Assembly: GCA_949130495.1 (NCBI GenBank)
Contig: CASBWL010000433.1
Span: forward strand, 186,001-250,000
From: Sambucus nigra
Lineage: Eukaryota; Streptophyta; Magnoliopsida; Dipsacales; Adoxaceae
Reading direction: 5' to 3'
Length of the DNA stretch: 64,000 nucleotides
The notes beneath the pieces are model-generated. The model saw nothing but the letters and a program-made list of their open reading frames with translations, had not been told where the DNA came from and did not search any database. Positions 36,463 through 46,849 of this stretch are shown here, piece after piece; within the stretch, counting starts at the first letter, position 1, and the number at the start of each line of letters is the position of its first letter. The translations under genes were made by a program, and so were the position numbers.

Positions 36463-37200
36463 TTTCATGAGAAGATTACTCAAAGGTCTAGCGATGGCGC
36501 TAAAGTCTTTGATAAATCTCCTATAGAATCCAGCATGGCCTAGGAAGGACCTCACATCTTTAAGCGATTTTGGCGGGAGTAACTCAGCTATTACTTCAAT
36601 TTTTGCTCGATCAACTTCAATTCCCCTAGATGAGACTATGTGGCCTAAAACTACGCCTTCGGTGACCATAAAATGGCATTTTTCCCAATTGAGGACTAAG
36701 TCTTTTTCCACACACCGAAATAGAACTCTTTCAATATTAGCTAAACATTGGTCGAAAGATGGACCTAAAACGCTGAAATCGTCCATGAACACCTCAAGAC
36801 CTTTTTCTATCATGTCGCTAAAGATACTTAGCATGCACCTTTGAAAAGTGGTTAGCACATTACATAACCCAAAAGGCATACGTTTGTAGGCAAACGTACC
36901 AAACGGACATGTAAAAGTTATCTTTTCTTGATCAAGTACATCCACTTCAATCTAATTATATCCAGAATACCCATCTAGGAAATAGTAGTAAGGATGGCCC
37001 GCCACTCGTTCAATCACTTGATCGATGAACGACAAGGGAAAATGGTCTTTCCTGGTTCCGGCATTGAGCTTTCGGTAGTCAATGCAAACACGCCACCCGA
37101 TGGTGGTGCGTTGAGGTATTAATTCTCCCTTAGCGTTTTCAACCACGGTCATACCCGACTTTTTTGGAACGACCTGAATTGGGCTCACCCATTTACTATC
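36463..37200 (-). pseudogene. Element D reverse transcriptase, truncated
   Basis: Contains VCIDYRKLNAGTRKDHFPL and FLDGYSGYN, then a TAA stop at 36949-36951 (in place of a Gln or similar codon before IEVDVLDQE). After that the frame continues with YKRMPFGLCN, the active site VFMDDFSV near 36782, and GHIVSSRGIEVDRAKIEVI. The thumb ends in IARPLSNLLMK and the reading frame runs into unrelated basic sequence. One stop plus the 3' truncation disable it. Confidence 0.92.
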
Positions 37201-38175
37201 AGAAATGGGATAGATAATCCCAGCATCTAGCAATTTGATGATTTCCGATCGAACTACATCTTTCATGGTTGGGTTTAGTCTCCTTTGCATCTCTCGCGAG
37301 GGCTTCACCTCTTCCTCAAGATGGATTTTATGGGTACAAATCAATGGACTTATTCCTTTCAAATCATCTATAGTCCAACCAAACGCACTTCTATGTTTTC
37401 GCAACACATTCAACAACATGCCCTCTTGCTCTTTTTTTAAACTAGAAGAAACAACAACAGGGAATGTATCATTATCTCCCAAAAAAGCATATTTGACATG
37501 AGAGGGTAGTTTCTTTAACTCAAGACTAGAAAATCTATTTTCGGAGGGGATCATGGGTGACGCCCTCGGGGGTAATTCTTCAAATCTAGAAATCCAGTCA
37601 ACATCTCTTAAATTCTCAAAAATCGCTTCTTCTTGTAACCAAGTTTCCAACTCTTCCACCTCATGCTCAAACTCAGTATAAGGACTCTTATTCTCACCAC
37701 TTTGCACTAAATAAACTTCTAGTGCATCTCCTCCCATGATCTTCTCGATGTGCTCATCCACCACTTCTTTAATAAGATCAACTTCAAGAATTTCCTCCTC
37801 ATTACCCATTTGGTTAGCGACATTGAAAATATTGGTTTCGAGAGTCATGTTTCCAAAAGTGAGTTGCATTTGGCCATTTCTTGTATTGATCAAAGCATTA
37901 ACAGTAGCTAAAAATGGATGTCCCAAGATTATGGGAACATGATTTCTCACATGGGGAGAAGGCTCAGTGTCCCAAATGACAAAATCAACTGGGAAGTATA
38001 ACGTGTCCACTTGAACTATCACGTCCTCCACAAACCCACGAGGAACTTTCATTGTTCGATCAGCTAATTGTAGAGTGATTCGGGTAGGTTTAATATCACC
38101 TAAATCAAGCTGCTTATAGATATAGTATGGAAGGATGTTCACACTTGCACCTAAGTCAAGCAATGCTTTTTCCAC
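37201..38175 (-). pseudogene. Element D protease and connector
   Basis: The open frame starts with EKALLDLGASVNILPYYIY, the Athila-type retropepsin active site. It continues with MKVPRGFVEDVIVQV, FVIWDTEPSPH, LGHPFLATVNALIN and FGNMTLETNIFN. An acidic connector (EEILEVDLIKEVVDEHIEKI) follows, then ELKKLPSHVKYAFLGDNDTF before RT. The frame is intact through this part and continuous with RT up to the stop at 36949. It is separated from gag by a frameshift and stop at about 38174. Confidence 0.9.
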
Positions 38176-38176
38176 T

Positions 38177-40193
38177 CTACCCTACACACGAAATTGTAGG
38201 TGCGCCGTGATCCTTGAATTTTGGTGGAAGATCATTCAGAAGGATCGAGCTCACATTTTGTGCCAAAAAAATGTTCTTCTTCACTTTAAGCCGTTTTTTG
38301 ATAGTCAAAAGATCTTTGATGACTTTGGCATATGCTGGAATTTGTTGGATAGCATCCAGAACCGGCAAGTTCAACTTTACTTGCTTCAAAACATCTAACA
38401 CTTCCGTACGCGAAGCCCCTTTTTTAGGTGGTGCTAAGCGTTGAGGAAATGGAGCAACAGTGGGCAGTTTTATTTCAACTTCGGGTTCAACTCCCTCATC
38501 TTTATCTTCCATATGCAATGGAGTCTCTTCAAATTCTGACGCTTCTTTAGCTTTAGATTCCTTGGGAAATGTTGGCGCTAGATCAATTATGCGACCACTA
38601 CGGAGAGTAGTGACAACTTGACATTGTTCTGGCAAATCCGATGATGTGGAGCTAATCGTGGTTTGGCCTTGAAGAGGGGGTCTTTGGCCTTGAGTGGGAA
38701 AATTACCCTTCTCCTGAGTATTCACTGCAGATTGTAACCTAGAGATACTAGTGTGAATTTCTGTGAACATTCGATCATACTTAGCATTTCTCTCCTTTTG
38801 AGATTGGATGAATTGATTCAGATTATCTTTAAGCGATCGCCTAGGTGGAGAGACATACGGTCCAGGAGGTGGTACCTGCATAGGAGCATGCATCGGAGGG
38901 GCCAATTGCTGAAATTGAGGGGGGGGGGGTGGTACAGTCGCATGTGGGTTAGGAGCCATCCCCCCTTGTGGTTGTCCATAGTTAAAACTAGGATGATTCC
39001 TCCAAGATTGATTATATGGATTCCCTTGCGGTGCATTAAAGTTTCTGTAAAACCCTCCTATCGCCTCAACTTGTTCGGTGTACATTTCCTTGTATGCAGG
39101 GATGGTAGGACATCCTTTGGTAGAATGACCAGCATCACAAATGGCACACACTTTCTCCTTTCCGATTTGAACGGGTCCAGCTACTTCTCTTAATCTCACT
39201 TCAAGCATGTCTCTGAAATTATTTTCCAATTGGTCAAATTTCCGATCTAACAAAGTGTCCTTGTCCAAGTGATAAATAGCAGACGCAGCAGGCAAGTTAG
39301 ACACTTGCCGATTTTTATTTTGACTATTGGGGTCACAAACATCCCATGCTTGTGTAGTCTCCGCTACATATTTTAGATGAGCCTCATCATCGCTCGAATC
39401 TAACTCTCAAAAAGGTATTTCGCACAAGGTTTGAACAAGTTGTTTAGATGCTAAAGTAAGGCTTTGATGGAAAAATGAAATAAGATGATGTTTTTCGAAT
39501 CCATGATGTGGGCAAGCACTAACTAACTCCTGAAATCTCTCCCAACAATTGTCGAAAGCCTCATTCTCATTTTGTCGAAAAGCTTGTATTTGAGCTTTGA
39601 CAGAATTGGTTTCGTGTTGTGGAAATAACTTGGAGATAAACTTGGTCTGCATATCTCGCCAGGATAACACATAATTCGGGGGTAGTGACCATAACCAAGT
39701 CTTGGCTTTATCCTTTTAAGGAAAAAGGAAAAAGCTTTAACCGAATAACATCTTGTGGGCAAGCTTGGTCACCAAACGTCTCACATGCTTCTTAGAACTC
39801 TCTAATGTGGAGATATGTTTTTTTCGAATCCATCCCGTGAAATGTGGGAAGAATTTGAATCATACCATTTCGAAAGTGGAACTGACCGGCATTATACGAG
39901 AGTAAAATGCAACCAGGGGTAACAGTTCGCTCCGGAAATAAAAGATCTTTCATGGGAAGATATGGTATCTCTTACTCTCCGGCACCAACACCAACACTAC
40001 CGTGGACAGACATATTGGTACCAAAAGATTCAAAATTCACACTCGATGTTTGACTCAAGGAGCGACTTGTGATTGAATTATTATGCGATGGAGGTGGAAC
40101 CCAAAAATAAGGAGAATCAGTGGTGTGAGAATTTTCAGAATTTTCTTCGGCAATAGGATTTTCGTGAACTTGGGTGGGAGATGAATTCTTCAT
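38177..40193 (-). pseudogene. Element D gag
   Basis: The ATG is at 40193, shortly inside the PBS (MKNSSPTQVHENPIAEE, PYFWVPPP). The capsid core is split at 39407-39762 (YPGEICRPSL-like and FPQHETNSVKAQIQAFRQNENEAFD, YFHNTKP shadows). 38177-39304 holds the knuckle CAICDAGHSTKGC, a long Pro/Gln region (ATVPPPPPQFQQLAPPMHAP, PYVSPPRRSLKD) and an acidic stretch ending NVSSILLNDLPPKFKDHGAPT. Two frame breaks lie between 39300 and 39970. The same domain order as element C. Confidence 0.88.
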
Positions 40194-40282
40194 ATAAGCG
40201 CATAAGAGAAGAGATGAGATTTTTTTTAATTGGAAATCACCTTCGGATTAAAATCACTTTCCTAAATTATACCAATTGACAA

Positions 40283-40300
40283 TCCCCGGCAACAGCGCCA
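40283..40300 (-). other. Primer-binding site of element D
   Basis: The minus strand reads TGGCGCTGTTGCCGGGGA, one base from the PBS of element C, six bases inside the LTR end. Confidence 0.88.
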
Positions 40301-40306
40301 AAAACT

Positions 40307-41904
40307 TGACGCGACAGAAAATTTGTCTCAAAAAGGCGTTCTATCTAGGCTCAAGTGCAAGCCTGTCACGTTAGTAATAATTCGACAAGTCGGGATCGTA
40401 TCCACAGGGATAAAAAATTGGCACTTTTATAGGAATAGTTATTTAACCTTAAAATGATTCCGCCAAAGAAATGAAAAGATGATTGATGGTTATAAATTTC
40501 CAATTGGTGATGAAATAAGCTGTGCACAAAAATACTAAGAATTGTAAAGAAATTAGTTTTGAAAATGAGAGAAAATAGGGTGGGGTACAATTCCTCAAAC
40601 CTGAGTAAATTACCGTATAGAATACTAGAATTGTAAATTAAATTTTTTGACTAAATCCATTCTTTATAGATCCTAAGCATTACATATATGAGGGATCTAG
40701 CCCGTATCATATGAAATCAAAGGTACATACAAAGCGGTGAATGGACAATTTAACTTGCATAGCGTTCTTAAACATCCCAAGTACCTAGGGCAAGAGAGAT
40801 TAAAAGATTGGCTATGTTTGTATAATTTCCATACACGATTCAGTCAATATTTAATTTACCCTCTATTTTCTAATCGGTAATTCACCTCAGAATGAATTCA
40901 TGTACCCCAACCTTTGAGAATTTAGCTGGACATGATTTTTCTAGAAAACAAATTCATACCAATACATGGAATTATGGATCTAGTAAACATTGACAACAAA
41001 TTGCAAAACAATCAAGAGTTGAATTGAAAAGAAAGAATAACTAAGAGAATGGAAATTTTATACTTGTATTCAGCAGTAGGAAAATCAAATGACTTGAATC
41101 CAGAAAACTTCTTCTTAATCATCTTTACAAACTAGGGTTTATGAAAACTACTAAAGAGATTTCCTAACTTCTGAATTTCTCTCTCTAATTCGACTCCCCT
41201 TTTGGAATGAGGTAGGGCTTGGTCTTTTATAGCACCAACTAGCACGAATTTGACAACTAGAATCGTTGGTTGTGCAAGATTTTGCCAGATATGCACCTCT
41301 TGATCTTCATAATTAATGCCAGGATTTCGCACACCCGAACCGATTCGGATCCCATCGGATCGGTTCATTTTTCAACCACCGGATCGTTTTTTTATTTCCA
41401 TCGGATCAGTCCGGATAGCATCGGATCGGTTCTGCTGTCATCGGTTCGGCATCCATCCGGGATCTAATGGAATGGTGGCATTTCAGATCGGTCCGATTTA
41501 TACCGGATCGATCCGATTTTCTTCAATGTTGACTTTTTCTTTCCATCTTTGACTGGCCATAACTTTTGATTTCGAACTTCGATTTGAGTGTCGTTTCTTC
41601 CGATGCTTTTGTGATATCAAGATCTTCAACTTTCCTTTAGGCGTCGAATCCGAACTCGGTGTATAAATGTACGATTTTTCCCTTTGACTTTTCTTCCTTT
41701 GTTCTTTTCCTTTCTTCCGGTTTCTCTCTCTCTTTTCTTGCACTAAATTCCTGTAATATCCATGAGAAATACACGAAACTCGGGGTATTTGTTAGAAATA
41801 TTCAATGGAAATGATATGGAATAAAAAACGATTCAATTACTCTGTTAGAGATATCAAAATCACCAACTTAAGGGGCTAAATTCAGAAGAATTTATGCTTG
41901 GTCA
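40307..41904 (-). repeat. 5' LTR of element D
   Basis: 1598 bp from TGACGCGACA to GCTTGGTCA. The right end (AGAAGAATTTATGCTTGGTCA) matches the reverse complement of the start of LTR C. A strong minus-strand TATA box, TATAAAAG, is at 41224-41231. Upstream of it, 41330-41520 holds many CGGATCGGTTC-like palindromic motifs, as in LTR C, although the sequence between motifs differs. Confidence 0.88.
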
Positions 41905-42120
41905 TTCCTCTCTAGGGAACGCGAAGTTTTCTTTGTGAAAAGGCTTTAAATACTTCCTGGCATTTTTAGGAATTTTCTGAGAATTTTTGGAGGCTTTCTA
42001 GTATTTTCTGGGAATTTCTATACAAAATTTAATGGGGGTGTTGGTCGGCATAGTATGAAGGGTGCCATTCGGCAGTGGCATGGAATTTTGGGCTACCTCA
42101 GGAAGGCAAGAGGTCACTAT

Positions 42121-42202
42121 CGATCGGTATGGTAGGGGGAGGTGCCGATCGGTATGGTAGGGGGAGGTGCCGATCGGCATGGCGCTTGTCATCCTATATA
42201 AA
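42121..42202 (+). promoter_or_regulatory. Promoter of the antisense PMD gene: 25-bp duplication and TATA box
   Basis: Two exact copies of a 25-base unit starting CGATCGGTATGGTAGGG (42121-42145, 42146-42170), plus a third partial copy CGATCGGCATGG, lie directly upstream of CCTATATAAAGGG (TATA at 42195-42202). The ATG follows at 42296, leaving room for a ~60-base pyrimidine-rich leader. Function is inferred from layout. Confidence 0.65.
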
Positions 42203-42295
42203 GGGCGCGAATCCCCTCATTTTTTCACAGTTTCTTTGCTTTTTCTCTCTCTGCTATTCTTCTACAAATTGTTTTAGCATTCCGATCTTCAAGAA

Positions 42296-44495
42296 ATGTC
42301 CGCTTATGTGAGCACTACAGTCCACCGGGAGTGGTTGACCATTGATGACTGGGGGAACGTGGAGTGGAGGGCTAAGGCGCCTCTTGCTTTGGGGAATGAG
42401 AACTCCTTTGATGCGTTTGAGCCTGTTGTGGATGAGCAGACCTTCTTGCGGGAGCCATCGCGTCATCGCTCTTCGAGAGTGAGTCCCGGCGGTTATGTAA
42501 GTAACCCGACCTTTGGCATTCCTTTCTTTTTGGTGATTTTTTTTTCTTTCTTGACTTTTGATGAGACTTTTCCTTTTTGCCAGTTTGATATTTCTTTGAA
42601 GAACATACGCGCTAGCTAGACGACCAGGATTAGGGATGTCTGGGAGCATCTCCCACCTATGGTGTGTTGGATGATGTCATCAGCGGGTTTTGGGCGGTTG
42701 TCATCGGTGCTGGATGAGACGCCTCGTTCGACAACGGTCTTGTTCACTTTAGGGGAGAGGTGGTGGGATACTACCCACACCTTCCATTTCAGCCTCGGGG
42801 AGATGACTGTGACTCCCATAGATGTGCAACAACTGTTGGGGCTAGATTGTGATGGAGAGAAGATAGAGGTGGATTGCTCTTTACGGGTGAGATCGAAGGT
42901 AGTGTGTGCGACACTTGGTGATGTAGGGAGGATAGTTTCTGGGGATTCTATCCGGCTGTCCCTGCTGAAGGATGTTCTACTGAGAAGGGTGATTGATGTG
43001 GAGAACGGGCTGCAATTGAGGTAGATGGACTGATTATTTATTCTGCTGGTATTGGGAGGTTTCATGGTGGCGTCGAGGGGCGACGTCGTTCATTTGTGGT
43101 TTTTACCGTACCTGAGGATGTTTTCGAACAACCCTTTCTATGATTGGGGGAGTCTAACTTTGGCGACCTTTTACCCTTCTCTGGATGCACTCAACCGGTG
43201 CTGCCGGTAGACCTTTACTGGAGCCACGTACCTTCTTGAGGTATTTTTTAGTTTGCGCATTTTTTTTCATGCACTCTCATTTTCCTTTCATGCATTCGCA
43301 TCTTCCTTTCATGCATTCGCATCTTCCTTTCATGCATTCGCATTTTCCTTTCATGCGCTTTCATGCATTCTCATTTTCCTTTCATGCGTCTATTTTTGTT
43401 TGTGAATTCAGACATGGTTCTACGAGTTGATTGGGTGCAATACCCCGCTAATCACTTTGAAGGATGACACTGTTGGGGACTTCTATCGATTGTATCGATG
43501 GCGTAAGGCTAATCGACAGTCGAAGGGATCTCTCTCCCTGGAGGCGATGCGCCAGGTCTTGAATGACTTGACCAGTGGTAGGGTAAGACTCTTTCCATTA
43601 AAGTCTTAGTTTTTGAACCTTCTGATCTTGCATCGATTTATGCTCGCTTGGAGATTTTCAGGTGACCTTTTATCCCTGGGGGACATCCATTCAGGATGTA
43701 GGGGCGACTGGGGTGAATGCGCGGATGAGGCGTTTGCTGGAGCATGAGTTCGGCCATTCCGGGTATCTCGGGGAGAGGGTGGTTCATCATATTGCCGAGG
43801 ATGAGGTGGTGGTGCCACCTATGTAGCCTCCTATGTCTATGAGGCGATAGCGATTGCTGTCAGAGGATGAGAGGATCGCGGCTATAATTGGCGAATTCTA
43901 CTTGTTATACACCAATATGGCTGTGCCGTATGATTATATGGACTTTGTGATGAGCTGGTTGATGTTTCCCAGCATATATGATGCCCTGCCTTTCCCACCG
44001 GCAGGTTCGAGCCGAGCGGTGGGATCTTCCCACAGCGGCAGTGGTCCGTCGACATCTGCGACGGCAATGACTTCAGAGGTTCCTTTTATGCGGCTGCATA
44101 CCCCTTCATACAACATTCGGTGGGCTGATAGAGAAATGGTGCCTATGTTGCACCATCCTCATGCGATGGATCCGGAGGAGTTGGGTTTGACAGAGGAGGT
44201 CCTTCGACCTGCGGTATACCTTTCTGTTCCTCTCTTTCTTTCTTTTCTATTTTGGTCATCCCTATTTTGATAATGATTTTTCTTTTTCTTGCAGCAATTC
44301 TGGGTGTCGACCACTTGGCTTAGGGACATCAGAGATTGGATATCTTCGATGGCTGCCCATATTCTGGATGCGGTTCCTGTTCCTTCTTTCTTGGTGCCGT
44401 CTGCCTCGTCTGGAGAGGAATCTAGCTCGAGAAGTGGTGGTGCATCGTCTCGTCGTAGGGGGAAGAGAGCACGTTACAGGGGTGGAAGCTCTTGA
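42296..44495 (+). pseudogene. Plant mobile domain (PMD)-like gene, five exons, with stop codons
   Basis: Five exons can be read: 42296-42496, 42584-43240, 43412-43582, 43662-44213 and 44295-44495 (594 codons with the stop). All introns are GT-AG and phase 0. Exon 2 has the PMD signature THTFHFSLGEMTVTPIDVQQ followed by LLGLDCDGE, and later YDWGSLTLATFYPSLDALN. Exon 3 has TWFYELIGC. Exon 4 has LLEHEFGHSGYLGERVVHH. This resembles the MAIN/MAIL-type plant proteins (often annotated as serine/threonine phosphatase 7 long form homologue), but without a phosphatase domain. Six in-frame stops (42617, 43022, 43031, 43208, 43824, 43848) and no frameshift. It lies antisense to, and downstream of, the Tat pol, so it is probably a passenger of that element. 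Confidence 0.78.
43269..43390 (+). repeat. Minisatellite TTCATGCATTCGCATCTTCC in PMD intron 2
   Basis: About five copies of a 21-22-base unit (CTTTCATGCATTCGCATCTTC and variants) within the second intron. A TTTCATGC core recurs regularly. No spacers, so not a CRISPR array. Confidence 0.85.
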
Positions 44496-44515
44496 GAGAG
44501 AGAGAGAGAGAGAGA
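44494..44515 (+). repeat. (GA)n microsatellite after PMD stop
   Basis: About ten GA units immediately after the TGA of the PMD-like gene, probably in its 3' UTR. Confidence 0.85.
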
Positions 44516-45084
44516 ATGTGGGTTCAGGCTGAGTCCTGTTATTTTTGCTCTTTCTTTTTATTTCCTGTAAAAATGATGTAACACAGAAAACATATATATG
44601 CAATGCAATGGAGTTTTTTTATTATCATTTATTAATGATGAATGAATGTATGCACATGCGCTTTTTACTTTGCTGCTGAGACCGTAAAAAGGAGTATTTT
44701 TGGATTTTTTTGAAGGAAAGTTTTTTTATCAAAAAGGGGAAATTTAAAGGGATTTTGAAATTCTGTTGAGAATATCAATTTATTTCTATTAAGTTTTCTA
44801 ATTTGACGAAAGAGAAAAAGAGTAAATTTCTAAAATGGGGGGTTGTCGATCGGCAAGCACCCTGACCTGCCTATCGGTAGTTCAGTCCAGTCCCATCAAT
44901 TCAAAGTTTTGATTGGTACCCTCTTCATCCTTTGGTACCTTGTGGGGTAGGATTCCCTCCGATTTCTGCAGGGATTATGTCTCTTGTGAGGGTTCTTAAG
45001 TATAAAAAAGGGGGAAGGGTGGAGTGTTTTCATCACATCCTTTGCATTTTTACTTACTTGCCTATTATTTCTTAGCCTTGTAAG
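44516..45084 (+). promoter_or_regulatory. Intergenic region and promoter of the DUF7745-like gene
   Basis: Non-coding. At 44846-44878 it contains GTCGATCGGCAAGC and CTATCGGTAG, echoing the CGATCGGYA motif upstream of the PMD-like gene. A TATA box (TATAAAAAAG, 45001-45010) is 84 bases from the ATG at 45085. Confidence 0.55.
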
Positions 45085-46365
45085 ATGGCTCTCCCTGGTA
45101 GATTTGAGTTTGCCAATTACCTCGAAGCCTTGGAAGCAATGTTCTCTTATAATGTCGACTACGATGCTTTCAACATGCGTCGAGTCTCCTTGTGGCGCAA
45201 TTGACCTCTTGAGTGGAACGTGCTGACGGCGGCGGTACAATTCGGGTACCCCGAGGACCATGTATTACGCTTTGGGTTGGAAGAAGTTTATCCTACTTAC
45301 GAGGAATTTTCTACCATATTGGGTGTAAATCCTAGTGTTGCTACGCCTATGCCCGAATTTTCCCTCTCTCCCAGGGATTTGTTGGTCGGGCTTCTTCATA
45401 TTTCGCCTTCGGCGGCTAGATGTTTGGTTGCTGGAGGAATGATCTCCCTCCCGATTGTGCTGCAGTCCTTGCATTTGTGGGAAGTAGGTGATGCTGGCTA
45501 TGCTGGAGCCGTTGTTCTAGGTCTGGTTTCAAAATTATCACTGGTGACTTGGGAAGTGCAAGTGGACCCACAACTTGCAGCCATCACTTCATGGATGTCA
45601 TATCGTCGCAATCATGCGGCGCTGATACTGGCGGAGACCTTGAATGCCTGAAGAGAAGGTCGTTCTGACTTTTTGAGGGGTAGCCCCGTGATGCTATTCA
45701 TGTGGTTGTCTGAAAGATTCTGCTTGGTGACTCTTCCAGAATATCCCTTATCGGCCGTACCCAACTTCTTTTCATGCTACTTCTTCGGCGTTGGCTTGTA
45801 TGTTGAGAACTGGGAGCATTGGTTTGTGGAGAATGGGGCTCGTGGGTTGTATTGGTCAGTGCCTTGGTGGGGGCAGTTGCAGCCCGTTCTGGAGCTAGGA
45901 GAGTATTCGTATGTGCAGCTAGTTGGTCTCAGGCAGACCTCACTTTATTTCCCTTGGCGTCTTTTGCGCTAATTTGGCTGGGCACAGGTCGTGCCACTGC
46001 GAACCTCAAATTTCTTTTCGGTAGAAGATTTGACTGAGCGCTTGCATCTGTTGCTTGGATCTCTGTGGGAAAATCGACGTTCGTCGACCCGTCCCTCCCA
46101 ATCTATCGGGACATTTTGGCATGTCCCCAAAGATTATATGAAGTAGTTGTGGAGGAAAGTGGTTAGCAAGATGTTGGCAGTGGAGACAGGAAAAAGATGG
46201 TTTGTTTTATCTAACACCATGGAAGGGGGTGTTGTGGTCTTTTCTAAGATGGCTCGGGCTTATCGATCCATGGAGTGTTTACGACACTCTATTCAGGCAG
46301 GGGAAACTTGGGGACCTCTGGATGTAGATATTGAGGGTGCAGGCTCCTCTGGTAGCTGTGGGTAG
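45085..46365 (+). pseudogene. DUF7745-like plant transposon-associated gene, with stop codons
   Basis: One reading frame of 426 codons from the ATG at 45085, intronless. It is interrupted by TGA 45202, TGA 45649, TAA 45970 and TAG 46144 but has no frameshift. The sequence has LRFGLEEVYPTYEEFSTILG (the N-terminal signature), WHPLEW-like region WRN-stop-PLEWNVL, a VTLPEYPLSAVP segment and YVQLVGLRQTSLYFPWRLL. I recognise this as the plant family usually annotated DUF7745, often found in and near gypsy elements; no function is known. A polyadenylation hexamer AATAAA is at 46492-46497. It is convergent with the end of the Tat pol, 480 bases away. Confidence 0.7.
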
Positions 46366-46849
46366 GACTCTTGGAGAGTTTATTTGTGAAATATATACGG
46401 GGATTCTATTTGGATTTTTATGGTAGTAGGGGGAAGGGGGTTATTCGTTCCTTTTTCTTATGTAATCCGTGCTGAATTTTCTTATTAATGAAATAAATAA
46501 GTTTCTAATCATCCAGCTATGCCTTTCAATGAATTTTGAATTGTGAATTATCTACACCAATAGCTAAGGCATACATAATCCTTTTGTTCAAGTATTCTTT
46601 AGAAAGAACCGCCGTTCTCGGAGGTAAGAAAAGAATGGTATTTCATGAAAAAAAAGGGACCGCACTCATCTGAGGTGCATGAGCTGCCTACGTACCTCTG
46701 GGGTTTTTTGAAAATGTTTTTATCCATTTGAAAAATAATTTTTTGTAGAGGATCGGCCCACGTAGTTCTGGGTAGAGGGAAATTAAGAGTTTTTTTTAGA
46801 ATAGAAGGGGGATGAGAAGAATCGTAGCGCGCCGAGATTTCGGACTAGG
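46366..46849. other. Convergent 3' region between DUF7745-like gene and Tat pol
   Basis: Contains the AATAAA at 46492 and, on the minus strand, the 3' end of the Tat pol reading region. GAGCTGCCTACGTACC (near 46680) is a phrase common in Tat-type 3' noncoding sequence. No gene seen. Confidence 0.5.

Larger units (their letters stand above)
36463..41904 (-). mobile_element. Element D: Athila-type gypsy element truncated in RT
   Basis: From right to left: 5' LTR (40307-41904), PBS, gag, protease, and RT as far as ARPLSNLLMK. Coding similarity then stops at about 36463; RNase H, integrase, accessory ORF and 3' LTR are missing. D is a relative of C (similar gag N-terminus, knuckle and protease) but less decayed: from 39304 to 36463 only one frameshift with stop (about 38176) and one stop (36949-36951) are seen. 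Confidence 0.9.

Noticed and set aside
38753..39193. Plus-strand 146-codon frame
   Set aside because: Antisense shadow of the element D gag.
43269..43390. CRISPR-like regular repeat
   Set aside because: Units are directly adjacent with no spacers, in an intron of a plant gene.
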